DNA of 17,684 bases from Clostridia bacterium (GCA_003557085.1 PWPR01000213.1:1-17684), one strand, 5' to 3'. Positions 1 through 8,329 are shown, numbered from the stretch's first letter. Notes: generated from the sequence alone by a model not told the origin. A program made the numbers and translations.

Positions 1-56
1 TAGAAATGCTATATCTAAAGTTCTCCCTTGAAAGAATAATTAATCAATAAACCATA

Positions 57-92
57 AAGGAGCTTGAGTGAACTAAATTACTCAAGCTCCTT
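57..92 (-). terminator. Strong hairpin ending the ABC exporter operon
   Basis: A perfect 13-bp inverted repeat lies at 57-69 and 80-92 with a 10-base loop, five bases past the stop codon of the minus-strand permease gene. This position suits transcription termination. However, the bases that follow it on the minus strand (TATGGTTTATT) are not a clean T-tract, and those on the plus strand are only AT-rich. It could therefore be an imperfect terminator or a 3'-end stabilising stem. Bases 1-56 hold no gene I can support. Confidence 0.55.
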
Positions 93-96
93 ATAA

Positions 97-1719
97 TTAT
101 ATTTCTAAATCTTGATACTTCTTCACACCTCTATTATAGAGCTTATGACTTATAATACTAAGTGCTATAAATATAATCAAAATTACATACCTACTACCTG
201 AAAGGTTGATTATAGGCAAGAATCTAAATACTAAAAAGATAAGTAACGCCACTAAAATCCTCCATGCCAAAGCAAGTAATATGTTCAAGTTGTTTTTTAT
301 AGCTTGAGTTGGTGATGTCCAATCAAGAATTGGTCTTTCTATGTCAATCAAAATATCAATTTGTAGCATAGTAATTATTCCTAAGAGTGCAATTACTAAA
401 GCAAATAATAGATCCACTAAGCTCATTGGCAAAAGATATACTGCCAGTGGGACAACAATAACAACACTTATAATGCTCATTATAAAGCAACTTAACAACC
501 TGGCTTTAAGATCTACTCTAGCATCTATAGGAGCTGATTTAACTTGCCATAAAAACCTGCCTTCTCTAGTTATTGCAGTAGCTGAAAAAGTTCCCATAAA
601 AGAAGGCATAATTAATACACCAGCTACAATCAGCGTTAAGAGTCCTGCATATTCTGGATTTGCCAGTTCACTAAACATTAACTTCATCTGTTCTAGACTA
701 AACTGGCCACTAACCATGTTTATACCTATCATTATAAAAGGCAATAATATTAAAACTAGCATGTTCATCAAAAATGCAGGGTTTTTGAATATTATGAGCA
801 AGTTCCTTTTTACTAAGACTTTGGTCTGAGAACTCTCCACATACTTAGCGGCTTTTGATTTCACCTTGCCTTCACCTTGTTGATAATCTCTAAGTGACTT
901 CTTAACTGCTGGACCTATAACAAAGCCAGCAATGGCAATTAATACAATATTAACTAAAACAAATATAACTAAGCTCAATAACTTGCCTACAATCGCTTGA
1001 GTTGCTAATACTACAGGTGGAAACTGGAGACCAAAGTAGTAAAGCAATCCTGACTCTGTTAATAACAGATCTAAAATAAACTCGCTTGACTCTGTTTGTC
1101 TTACTACAATCAGTTGCACTCCTATAATTAGAGCCAGTAAAACAACATTTGTAATTATTGACATAGCTCTCCTGCTGATGAACTTGTTGGCAAAGCTCAT
1201 AATTATCACAATGAGTATAGTTGCTAATATCAAGGGAATCATAGGTGTAAGTAGCAAAATAATTACTGCTCCAAAAAGTTTGACAACAGTCACACCATCA
1301 TTACTAAGCACCACATAAATACTTGGTACTAGAAATAGGGCAGACATAATAAAGCTATAGATATACTGAACAGCTAATCTAGAGAATATTATTGTATTCT
1401 CTTTTATTGGCATAGTTAGTAAGAATCCTGTATTTTTTGAGTAGTAAAATAGATGTATTAAGGCAGTTAATGATAAGAACAAAATAACCATTGATGCTAA
1501 GACATACATTACTGTAAATGTCAGCTCAGTTTGATTTATTTGCTCAAAGCCAATATATAGTGACCTTGACATTTGATAACCCATAGTAAAAAAGGAGAAG
1601 GCTAAAATCCCTAGGAGGAAAAATATCAAAATCTTCTTACTACCAACACCTAAATTAGCATTAGTTTGAGATACGTAATTTTTCATCTCTACTTTAACAA
1701 GTGCTATGAAATTACTCAT
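97..1719 (-). CDS. ABC-2 type exporter permease subunit
   Basis: A 540-residue integral membrane protein with about twelve hydrophobic segments. They fall in an N-terminal half (roughly residues 28-270) and a C-terminal half (318-525), separated by a charged cytoplasmic stretch at about 275-315 rich in Lys, Gln and Gly. It overlaps the upstream ATPase gene by 8 bases, so the two very likely form one exporter, with this as the translocation pore. The ATG at 1717-1719 has a GGAGATG ribosome site inside the end of the ATPase gene. Its length (two fused halves) resembles the large putative ABC exporter permeases of Firmicutes rather than the usual 250-residue ABC-2 subunits. The substrate cannot be read from the sequence; lipids, peptides or drugs are all possible. 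Confidence 0.85.
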   Translation of the reverse strand: MSNFIALVKVEMKNYVSQTNANLGVGSKKILIFFLLGILAFSFFTMGYQMSRSLYIGFEQINQTELTFTVMYVLASMVILFLSLTALIHLFYYSKNTGFLLTMPIKENTIIFSRLAVQYIYSFIMSALFLVPSIYVVLSNDGVTVVKLFGAVIILLLTPMIPLILATILIVIIMSFANKFISRRAMSIITNVVLLALIIGVQLIVVRQTESSEFILDLLLTESGLLYYFGLQFPPVVLATQAIVGKLLSLVIFVLVNIVLIAIAGFVIGPAVKKSLRDYQQGEGKVKSKAAKYVESSQTKVLVKRNLLIIFKNPAFLMNMLVLILLPFIMIGINMVSGQFSLEQMKLMFSELANPEYAGLLTLIVAGVLIMPSFMGTFSATAITREGRFLWQVKSAPIDARVDLKARLLSCFIMSIISVVIVVPLAVYLLPMSLVDLLFALVIALLGIITMLQIDILIDIERPILDWTSPTQAIKNNLNILLALAWRILVALLIFLVFRFLPIINLSGSRYVILIIFIALSIISHKLYNRGVKKYQDLEI

Positions 1720-2428
1720 CTCTGGTCATCTCCAAGAAAATCTCTTCTAGTGAAGTACCATGTGCTCGTATTTCACCTACTGTGCCTATGGAAATTATGC
1801 GTCCTTTATTAATAATAGCTATCCTATCACATAGGTTTTCAACTACCTCTAAAACGTGAGAAGAAAAGAAAACTGTACCACCATTGCTACAATGCTCTCT
1901 CATTATATCTTTTAGTAATCGCGCTGATTTTGGGTCTAAACCAGTTAATGGCTCATCTAAAATAAAAAGCTTAGGGTTTGGCAATAAGGCCCCACTAATT
2001 AATAATTTCTGCCTCATACCATGTGAAAAGGTATTAATTGGTTTTCCCAAGTCTTTATTAATTTCAAAAGGTATAGTAAATTTTTCAAATCGTGGCTGTC
2101 TCTCAGCAGCTGGAACTTTATAAATATCGCCAATGAAGTTTAGATAATCATAACCAGTTATTGCATCAAAAATCTCTGGCCTATCTGGTACATATGTAAA
2201 CTTCCGCTTTGCTTCTATTGGCTCATGCTGGATATCTATCCCATCAATTTCGATTTTCCCACTATTAGGATTTAACATTCCTGTAATCATCTTTATTGTA
2301 GTTGTTTTTCCAGCCCCGTTAGGCCCTATGAATCCAAAAATTTCTCCTGACTCTACTCGCAAATCAATATCGTCTACGGCTAAGACTTTTTCATCATAAA
2401 CTTTTGTTAAGTTACTGAGCTTGAGCAA
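1712..2428 (-). CDS. ABC transporter ATP-binding protein (exporter type)
   Basis: A 238-residue nucleotide-binding subunit. It has Walker A GPNGAGKT (35-42), a signature motif FSHGMRQKL (134-142) in place of canonical LSGGQ, Walker B LFILDEP (154-160), D-loop GLD (163-165) and the switch histidine in SSH (His191). The FSHGM-type signature and the short C-terminal tail ending LEEIFLEMTRDE are typical of ABC-2 exporter ATPases. Translation starts at TTG (2426-2428), not ATG. The choice is secure because an AAAGGAGG ribosome site lies 7 bases upstream and no better start exists. It is the first gene of a two-gene operon with the permease, which it overlaps by 8 bases. The substrate is unknown. 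Confidence 0.92.
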   Translation of the reverse strand: MLKLSNLTKVYDEKVLAVDDIDLRVESGEIFGFIGPNGAGKTTTIKMITGMLNPNSGKIEIDGIDIQHEPIEAKRKFTYVPDRPEIFDAITGYDYLNFIGDIYKVPAAERQPRFEKFTIPFEINKDLGKPINTFSHGMRQKLLISGALLPNPKLFILDEPLTGLDPKSARLLKDIMREHCSNGGTVFFSSHVLEVVENLCDRIAIINKGRIISIGTVGEIRAHGTSLEEIFLEMTRDE

Positions 2429-2460
2429 TTGCGATCCTCCTTTACTTACTTAAAGTATAG

Positions 2461-2488
2461 TTTAAATATTTCATTCTTATGGTATAAT
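2461..2488 (+). promoter_or_regulatory. Promoter of the gamma-glutamyltransferase-like gene
   Basis: A consensus -10 TATAAT at 2483-2488 is preceded, with a 16-base spacer, by TTTAAA (2461-2466, 4/6 to TTGACA). This predicts a start near 2495 and a leader of about 70 bases before the ATG at 2566. No operator or riboswitch is obvious in the leader. On the opposite strand TATACT (complement of 2454-2459) could serve the divergent ABC operon, but I see no good -35 for it. Confidence 0.6.
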
Positions 2489-2565
2489 GATAATGTGTTT
2501 CGTATGCCGAATCTTTTCTAAATATGCTACACATATTATGACATAACAATAAGGAGAGGTAAACA

Positions 2566-4179
2566 ATGTTTAATAATAATCCACACTATTACCCCTATCC
2601 AATGAGAAGGCGAGCAGTCTTTGCTAAAAATGGAATGGTAGCGACTTCTCAACCACTAGCTTCTCAAGCTGGAATAGAGATTCTGAAACAAGGAGGAAAT
2701 GCAATTGATGCAGCTATAGCAACTGCTGCTGCTTTAACTGTACTAGAGCCTACTTCAAATGGAATTGGAAGTGATGCTTTTGCACTTGTATGGACAGATG
2801 GCAAGCTTCACGGCTTAAACGCTAGCGGTCCATCCCCACAAAATATATCTATAGAAGCAGTTAAGGAACGCGGATATGAAGAAATGCCAAAGTATGGACT
2901 TATTCCTGTAACAGTTCCAGGAGCACCCGGAGCCTGGGCAGAGTTAAGTAAAAAATATGGCAAACTACCTTTATCACAATCTTTGGCACCTGCTGTTAGT
3001 TATGCAAGAAATGGATATCCCGTTTCGCCTGTAACAGCTGCAGCTTGGTCACGTGCTAATGAAAATTACAAAAAGAATTGTACTACAGATGAGTTCTCAG
3101 AGTGGTTTGAAGTTTTTGCTCCAAATGGTAAAACCCCTCAAGCTGGAGAAATGTGGAAATCAGAAGGGCATGCAAGGACCTTAGAACTAATTGGAGACTC
3201 TCTTGGAGAAGCTTTTTATAGAGGAGAGTTAGCAGAGAAAATTGATGAGTTTTCAAAAAAGCACAATGGATTTATTACATATGATGACCTTGCAAACTTT
3301 AAACCAGAATGGGTTGAACCAATTGGAGTAGAGTATAAAGGCTATAATGTGTGGGAGATTCCACCTAATGGACAAGGATTGATTGCCTTAATGGCTCTTA
3401 ATATTATCAAAGAATTGGACATCAGTCATCGTGATGATGCGGAAACTCTTCATAAACAGATAGAAGCAATGAAGTTGGCTTTTGCTGATGGACAGAAGTA
3501 CATCACAGAGAGAAATGAAATGTCATTTACAACTGAGCAATTACTTAGTGATGAATACTCTGCGACTAGAAGAGCTTTAATAGGCGATAAAGCTATTAAA
3601 CCAGAAGCAGGTGAGCCTCAGTCAAGTGGTACAGTATATTTATGTACTGCTGATGGAGAAGGAAACATGGTATCCTTTATTCAAAGTAATTACATGGGCT
3701 TTGGTTCAGGAATAGTTATTCCAGGCACAGGTATTTCTTTGCAAAATAGAGGAAATAATTTTACATTAGACAAAGACCATGATAATCATCTTGCTCCAGG
3801 AAAGAGAACCTATCATACAATTATTCCTGGGTTCCTTACTAAAGGAGATACGCCGATTGGTCCATTTGGCGTTATGGGCGGATTTATGCAACCTCAAGGT
3901 CATATGCAAGTGATGATGAATGTTATTGACTATGGTTTAAACCCACAAGCTGCTCTTGATGCTCCGCGCTGGAGATGGAATAAAGATATGCAAATTAGTA
4001 TTGAGATGGGCTTTCCACAGCATATAGCAAATGCCCTGATAGCTAAAGGACATGACATAACAGTTGAATCCAAAACAGGAGGTTTTGGACGAGGACAGAT
4101 TATTTGGAGAAACCCAGATACTGGTGTTCTTGTAGGAGGAACAGAGTCCAGAACAGATGGAACAGTAGCTGCTTGGTAA
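2566..4179 (+). CDS. Gamma-glutamyltransferase-like N-terminal nucleophile hydrolase (YwrD-like)
   Basis: A 537-residue member of the gamma-glutamyltranspeptidase family, made as one chain and expected to cleave itself before a catalytic threonine. The N-terminal family motif GGNAIDAAIA is at 43-52. The likely nucleophile is Thr356 in SSGTVYL, followed by the GNMVSF strand and a glycine-rich GFGSGIVIPGTG loop. There is no signal peptide, so it is probably cytoplasmic. Two features differ from classical glutathione-acting enzymes: the usual GIGGGGF is GIGSDAF (66-72), and the substrate-binding arginine region reads LNASGPSP with no Arg. This fits the YwrD/acylase-like branch, so activity on glutathione is uncertain and another amide may be the substrate. 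GGAGAGG lies 6 bases before the ATG. It has its own promoter and terminator. Confidence 0.9.
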   Translation: MFNNNPHYYPYPMRRRAVFAKNGMVATSQPLASQAGIEILKQGGNAIDAAIATAAALTVLEPTSNGIGSDAFALVWTDGKLHGLNASGPSPQNISIEAVKERGYEEMPKYGLIPVTVPGAPGAWAELSKKYGKLPLSQSLAPAVSYARNGYPVSPVTAAAWSRANENYKKNCTTDEFSEWFEVFAPNGKTPQAGEMWKSEGHARTLELIGDSLGEAFYRGELAEKIDEFSKKHNGFITYDDLANFKPEWVEPIGVEYKGYNVWEIPPNGQGLIALMALNIIKELDISHRDDAETLHKQIEAMKLAFADGQKYITERNEMSFTTEQLLSDEYSATRRALIGDKAIKPEAGEPQSSGTVYLCTADGEGNMVSFIQSNYMGFGSGIVIPGTGISLQNRGNNFTLDKDHDNHLAPGKRTYHTIIPGFLTKGDTPIGPFGVMGGFMQPQGHMQVMMNVIDYGLNPQAALDAPRWRWNKDMQISIEMGFPQHIANALIAKGHDITVESKTGGFGRGQIIWRNPDTGVLVGGTESRTDGTVAAW

Positions 4180-4185
4180 GAATAA

Positions 4186-4215
4186 GGACTGCCAGATTTT
4201 TGGCAGTCCATTTTT
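4186..4215 (+). terminator. Intrinsic terminator of the ggt-like gene
   Basis: A perfect 9-bp stem GGACTGCCA/TGGCAGTCC (4186-4194 with 4201-4209) and a six-base loop are followed by A and then TTTTT (4211-4215) and more T-rich sequence. It lies 6 bases after the stop codon. Confidence 0.92.
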
Positions 4216-4263
4216 ATTATCTTTTTTTGCTTTCTAATAGGCGATTTGCCTACAGGTTATTTA

Positions 4264-4668
4264 TTACTTAATATTGTGAAAAATCTCTTTTGCTCCAGGC
4301 TTTAAGAACTCTTGTATCTCAAACTTATATCCTTCTGGGCCATCAAAGAAACAATTTATAATTTGAATCTCTTCAAACAAATTTACGTCTTTAGTTATGT
4401 TAACATTATGCTCTTTAAGTCTGTCTGCAAAACCCTGCACGTCTTCAACACAAAGAGTAATTAAAACTGCACTACCTTCTTTAGCCTTAAGTGAACCCCT
4501 GGCTTCATCAACAGCACCTATAAAAGCACCCTTACTTATCTGATAAATCTTCGCCCAACCTTGGTCTTCAACTAAGACTAGTCCTAAAATGTTCTGAAAG
4601 AAATCATCTGCATTATCTAAGTCTTTAAAATACAAGAAAGTAATCTGTGACGAGATATTTAATGTCAA
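4264..4668 (-). CDS. VOC (glyoxalase/bleomycin-resistance fold) family protein
   Basis: A 134-residue protein with the repeated beta-alpha-beta-beta-beta layout of the vicinal oxygen chelate superfamily. It has an N-terminal module with the usual FKDLDNADDFFQNILG helix (14-29) and a C-terminal module ending in a DGPEGYKFEIQEF strand, where the Glu resembles a metal ligand. By my alignment the histidine usually found in the first strand is replaced by isoleucine (Ile9), so metal binding may be reduced; this is only an inference. The start is TTG (4666-4668), supported by AGGAGGTG at the ideal distance. It is probably expressed from a promoter inside the PAP2 terminator region. The members of this superfamily act on too many substrates for a reaction to be assigned. 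Confidence 0.75.
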   Translation of the reverse strand: MTLNISSQITFLYFKDLDNADDFFQNILGLVLVEDQGWAKIYQISKGAFIGAVDEARGSLKAKEGSAVLITLCVEDVQGFADRLKEHNVNITKDVNLFEEIQIINCFFDGPEGYKFEIQEFLKPGAKEIFHNIK

Positions 4669-4715
4669 AAAAGCACCTCCTAAACGTTATATTATAATAT
4701 ACGCTAAAAGGTGCT
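4667..4715 (-). terminator. PAP2 terminator hairpin overlapping the VOC promoter, RBS and start codon
   Basis: Read on the minus strand, AGCACCT (4709-4715) pairs with AGGTGCT (4672-4678), and an inner stem forms from the 14-base palindrome at 4688-4701. Five T residues follow (4667-4671). This is the shape of an intrinsic terminator 27 bases after the PAP2 stop codon. The right arm contains the AGGAGGTG ribosome site of the VOC gene, and the T-tract runs into its TTG start. Confidence 0.6.
4691..4696 (-). promoter_or_regulatory. Probable -10 element for the VOC gene
   Basis: A perfect TATAAT on the minus strand lies inside the AT-rich palindrome between the PAP2 and VOC genes. It would start transcription near 4683 and give a leader of about 15 bases with a free ribosome site. 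No convincing -35 hexamer is visible at 16-18 bases. Confidence 0.4.
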
Positions 4716-4741
4716 ATATTCCTGCTACTTATTAAGTTTTT

Positions 4742-5272
4742 CTACATCAATCGTGGCACTATTGTCAATACTGTCAGTATCGCTATCGCTCCTCCAAACA
4801 AGACATCACTAGGATAATGTACTCCTAAGTACATCCTTGAAACTCCTACTAGCATTGATACTCCCATAACAATTATAGAAGCTAGGCTAGTAAGAGATTG
4901 AGAAATAATCATTCCCATAGTCATTGCTGCACATGTATGCCCTGATGGAAAAGAATTCCTATCCTTTGGAATTAACATAGCTCTTATGTCTTCTAACATT
5001 TCAAATGGCCTTGGTCTTCTGATTGCTATCTTTATTAGCAACACCAGAGCACTACTGAAAAAAAGTCCTAGAGCTAGATGAAACCCCAAACTTTGTGCTC
5101 CTTGATTAGCTGAGAAAATAAGTAATAGTGGAAGAGACAAGGCAAATCCTAGTGAACCTAAGTGTGTTATTGCCACCATAAAAGGATCTAAAAAATCTTT
5201 TTGCATCTTTTTATTAAAGAAGTATAGTAAATCTTGATCCTTATGCTTCAAATACTTCTTGACCTTGGTCAT
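4742..5272 (-). CDS. PAP2 family membrane phosphatase
   Basis: A 176-residue PAP2/phosphatidic acid phosphatase-type membrane protein. All three catalytic motifs are present: KIAIRRPRP (81-89, the K-x6-RP motif), PSGHT (109-113) and SRMYLGVHYPSD (135-146) with the catalytic His142 and Asp146. Hydrophobic segments surround the motifs. The reading frame is open further upstream, but the ATG at 5270-5272 is the start because GGGAGGTG sits 7 bases before it and the longer form would run through the promoter. Small bacterial PAP2 proteins of this size often hydrolyse undecaprenyl pyrophosphate or similar lipid phosphates (family knowledge); the actual substrate is unknown. It has its own promoter, so it is independent of lepA-hemW. 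Confidence 0.9.
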   Translation of the reverse strand: MTKVKKYLKHKDQDLLYFFNKKMQKDFLDPFMVAITHLGSLGFALSLPLLLIFSANQGAQSLGFHLALGLFFSSALVLLIKIAIRRPRPFEMLEDIRAMLIPKDRNSFPSGHTCAAMTMGMIISQSLTSLASIIVMGVSMLVGVSRMYLGVHYPSDVLFGGAIAILTVLTIVPRLM

Positions 5273-5294
5273 CTCTTCACCTCCCGTGAACTTA

Positions 5295-5323
5295 ATTATA
5301 TCATATTTTACAATAATTCTTAA
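5295..5323 (-). promoter_or_regulatory. Promoter of the PAP2 gene
   Basis: On the minus strand, TTAAGA (complement of 5318-5323) and TATAAT (complement of 5295-5300) are separated by exactly 17 bases. It lies directly after the T-tract of the hemW terminator and gives a leader of about 20 bases. Confidence 0.65.
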
Positions 5324-5326
5324 ACC

Positions 5327-5360
5327 AAAAAAGCAAGTTCTAATCTGGTAGAAACTCTGC
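5327..5360 (-). terminator. Intrinsic terminator of hemW, overlapping its stop codon
   Basis: On the minus strand GCAGAGTTTCTA (5349-5360) pairs with TAGAACTTGC (5333-5342) with two single-base bulges and a six-base loop, then six T residues (5327-5332). The TAG stop codon of hemW lies in the right arm. Confidence 0.7.
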
Positions 5361-6455
5361 AAAAATCTGATTAGCAAAGTACATAGCTTCTTCAGATAAT
5401 ATATAGAGATCTTCTAAATCGATAATCCATCCATAACTAATTAGTTCTTCAATAAGTTTACCATATACACTATCAAAGCTTATCCCAAACTTACTTTCAA
5501 AACTGCTCTTTACAAGTCCTCTTCTAAGAAGTCTAAGTGCTAGGAAGGTATATTCAGCCATCTGAATTTTTTTATCCTTGCTAGCTAAATCAATTTCTTT
5601 GGAAAACCCATTTGCCCATTTAGCAAATGAGCTCGAATTTTGCATTCTTACTTTACCATCAAATGAAGCTGCTGCTGGTCCAAAGCCATAATATGGCTTG
5701 TACTTCCAATATATTAAATTATGCTTGCTTTCAAAACCTGCTTTAGCATAGTTAGCAATCTCATAATGCAAATATCCATTATTCTCTAGGTAAGTGTGGG
5801 TGATTTGCATAAGCTCTATCATATTATCATCCAACTTATCTATGGTCTCTTGATCTAATGATCTTCCAAACTCAGAATTCTCTTCTATTTGCAAAGGATA
5901 AATAGAAATATGCTCTAAATCAAGCTTGATAATCTTCTCTAAATTAGCTTGCCAGTCCTCTTTAGTTTGCTTTGGCAAGCCACAAATAAGGTCCCCACTG
6001 ATATTTGAAATTCCCGCATTTTTTATATCAAAGATAGCTTGATAAATATCACTAACATCATGAACCCTGCCAAGTTTGCCAAGCTCTTCTTGCATGAAAG
6101 ACTGTATTCCTATGCTAACACGATTTATTCCTGCTTGTCTCCATGCTAAAGCTTTTTCTTTAGTAACACTCTCAGGATTAACTTCAATTGTTATCTCAGC
6201 ATCTTCTAGAACTACAAAGCTGCCCTTAATCTTAGAAATTAGCTTGGAGAAATCCTCATTTGATAATAAAGAAGGTGTTCCACCTCCAAAGTAAACAGAT
6301 TCAATGCGAGCATCATCGCTTTGGTGCAATTCTATCTCAGTTAAGATTTTGCTGATATAGTATTCCATATCTTCTCTTATATAAGGAAGTGAGTAAAATG
6401 TACAATAATGACATTTATGCTTGCAAAAAGGAACGTGAATATAAATACCACTCAT
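5340..6455 (-). CDS. hemW: HemW, radical SAM heme chaperone-like protein
   Basis: A 371-residue radical SAM protein, the usual length for HemW. The iron-sulfur cluster cysteines are C11, C15 and C18 (CKHKCHYC), and the next position is not Cys, unlike the CxxxCxxCxC of true coproporphyrinogen III dehydrogenase HemN. Further motifs are GGGTPS (57-62), NRVSIGIQSF (111-120), HNLIYW (245-250), the HNxxYW motif typical of HemW, and GFGPAAAS (257-264). The family binds heme and is thought to deliver it to acceptor proteins; it was formerly annotated as an oxygen-independent coproporphyrinogen oxidase. The ATG is only 2 bases after the lepA stop and has a weak ribosome site, so translation is probably coupled to lepA. 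Confidence 0.93.
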   Translation of the reverse strand: MSGIYIHVPFCKHKCHYCTFYSLPYIREDMEYYISKILTEIELHQSDDARIESVYFGGGTPSLLSNEDFSKLISKIKGSFVVLEDAEITIEVNPESVTKEKALAWRQAGINRVSIGIQSFMQEELGKLGRVHDVSDIYQAIFDIKNAGISNISGDLICGLPKQTKEDWQANLEKIIKLDLEHISIYPLQIEENSEFGRSLDQETIDKLDDNMIELMQITHTYLENNGYLHYEIANYAKAGFESKHNLIYWKYKPYYGFGPAAASFDGKVRMQNSSSFAKWANGFSKEIDLASKDKKIQMAEYTFLALRLLRRGLVKSSFESKFGISFDSVYGKLIEELISYGWIIDLEDLYILSEEAMYFANQIFAEFLPD

Positions 6456-6457
6456 TT

Positions 6458-8263
6458 TTACTTGCCATCATCAAGTGATAGCACTGCTAAGAAAGCATCT
6501 TGAGGTATCTCAACATTACCCACTTGTTTCATACGTTTTTTCCCTTCTCGCTGTCTCTCTAAAAGCTTCCTCTTTCTACTGATATCTCCACCATAACATT
6601 TTGAAAGAACATTCTTTCTTAAAGCTGCTACAGTTTCTCTAGCTACAATTTTATTACCTATTGCAGCCTGTATGGGTATGGAAAACTGTTTTCTAGGCAG
6701 CAAGCTTCTTAGTTTTTGTACTAATTGCCTTCCTTTGTAGTAAGCATTGTCTTCATGCAAAATTGTAGATAGGGCATCTACAGACTCTCCGTTGACTAAT
6801 ATATCTAATTTAACAAGTTCGCTCTTTCTATAACCAATAAATTCATAATCAAATGTTGCATATCCTCTTGTCTTAGATTTAAGTTGATCAAAAAAATCAT
6901 ATAGTATCTCAGCTAATGGAATCTCATATACTAATTTTACCCTTCTACCATCATTTGAATACACCATGTCTTTATATATTGCTCTTTTCTCTCTTGCTAT
7001 TTCCATAACATTGCCAATATACTCATCTGGCGTAAAAATTGTAGCCAAAACATAAGGCTCTTCGATATGCTGTCTTTTCTTTGCTTCTGGCATACCTGAT
7101 GGATTTTCTATCATTAAAGTTTGTCCATCAGCCATTAAGACCTTATAAGCTACACCTGGTGCTGTCGCAATAAGGTCTAACTCATACTCTCTTTCTAATC
7201 GCTCTTGAATAATTTCCATATGTAATAAACCTAAAAATCCACATCTAAAACCAAAGCCTAGAGCTACTGAATTTTCGGGCTCAAAAGTTAGTGATGCATC
7301 ATTAAGTTGCAATTTTTCCAAGGCATCTCTTAAAAAGTCATAGTCTGCTCCCTGTGTTGGATATAATCCACAAAAAACCATAGGGGTTACCTTTTGATAA
7401 CCAGGTAGCGGTTTCTCTGCTCCATTAGGGAAATAAGTCATTGTATCTCCTACACGTACATGATTAATGTCCTTAGCACCTGTTATAACGTAACCTACCT
7501 CACCAGGCTTAAGTGATTGTTTTATCTTCATCAAAGGAGTAAATACCCCTACTTCATCGATCTCTAGTCGTTCTTTAGAAGCCATCATCTGAATTTTTTG
7601 CTTGCTTTCTATTTTTCCTTCCACCACTCTCACATAAGCTATTACACCTCTATATGAATCATAGTGAGAATCAAAAATCAAAGCTCTTAATGGCTTGTCT
7701 TCTAAACCTGAAGTTGGAGGTGGCACGCGTTTTACAACCGCTTCAACAACCTCTTCTATTCCTATCCCCATTTTTGCTGAAATCTCAATTGCATCATCTG
7801 GATCCAACCCTATTTCATCTGCTATCTGCTCTTTAATTCTTTCTGGATCTGCTCCTGGCAAATCTATTTTATTAATAACAGGAATAATAGTTAAATCCTG
7901 TTCCAGTGCTAAATATAAGTTTGCTAATGTTTGTGCTTCTATACCCTGTGCTGCATCAATAACAAGAATAGCTCCTTCACACGCAGCTAAACTTCTTGAT
8001 ACCTCATAATTAAAATCTACATGACCAGGGGTATCAATCAAATTTAACTGATATGTGTTGCCATCTTTAGCTGTATATGACATATTAACAGCTTGCAATT
8101 TTATCGTTATTCCTCTTTCTCTCTCTAAATCCATACTATCAAGTAACTGTTCTTGCATATCTCTATCTTGAACTGCTCCAGTAAACTCAAGTATACGGTC
8201 TGCTAAAGTAGATTTTCCATGATCTATATGTGCGATTATACTAAAATTACGAATCTGCTCCAC
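6458..8263 (-). CDS. lepA: Elongation factor 4 (LepA), ribosome back-translocating GTPase
   Basis: A 601-residue translational GTPase of standard LepA length. The G1 loop AHIDHGKST is at 11-19, the switch I region ERERGITIK at 47-55, DTPGH at 77-81, and NKIDLPGADP follows. The LepA-specific C-terminal part is complete (CYGGDISRKRKLLERQ, ending QDAFLAVLSLDDGK). It acts on ribosomes, affecting elongation or 30S assembly. The start codon is GTG (8261-8263), the only start available because a stop in the same frame lies just upstream. The ribosome site is weak (AAGAGAG about 12 bases away), which is unusual beside the strong sites of neighbouring genes. It is cotranscribed with hemW. Confidence 0.97.
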   Translation of the reverse strand: MEQIRNFSIIAHIDHGKSTLADRILEFTGAVQDRDMQEQLLDSMDLERERGITIKLQAVNMSYTAKDGNTYQLNLIDTPGHVDFNYEVSRSLAACEGAILVIDAAQGIEAQTLANLYLALEQDLTIIPVINKIDLPGADPERIKEQIADEIGLDPDDAIEISAKMGIGIEEVVEAVVKRVPPPTSGLEDKPLRALIFDSHYDSYRGVIAYVRVVEGKIESKQKIQMMASKERLEIDEVGVFTPLMKIKQSLKPGEVGYVITGAKDINHVRVGDTMTYFPNGAEKPLPGYQKVTPMVFCGLYPTQGADYDFLRDALEKLQLNDASLTFEPENSVALGFGFRCGFLGLLHMEIIQERLEREYELDLIATAPGVAYKVLMADGQTLMIENPSGMPEAKKRQHIEEPYVLATIFTPDEYIGNVMEIAREKRAIYKDMVYSNDGRRVKLVYEIPLAEILYDFFDQLKSKTRGYATFDYEFIGYRKSELVKLDILVNGESVDALSTILHEDNAYYKGRQLVQKLRSLLPRKQFSIPIQAAIGNKIVARETVAALRKNVLSKCYGGDISRKRKLLERQREGKKRMKQVGNVEIPQDAFLAVLSLDDGK

Positions 8264-8329
8264 CGTAATACCAACTCTCTTTCGTCAAATATATTTTTAA
8301 TGCATTCTTAATACTAACACAAATTCTCT

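Noticed and set aside
2492..2545. Short open frame (17 codons) in the leader of the ggt-like gene, as a leader peptide
   Set aside because: No ribosome site before its ATG, no codon bias or attenuator structure after it.
4238..4252. Small hairpin TAGGC/GCCTA after the VOC gene, as a minus-strand terminator
   Set aside because: Only 5 bp and not followed by a T-tract on the minus strand; the ggt terminator nearby may serve both directions instead.
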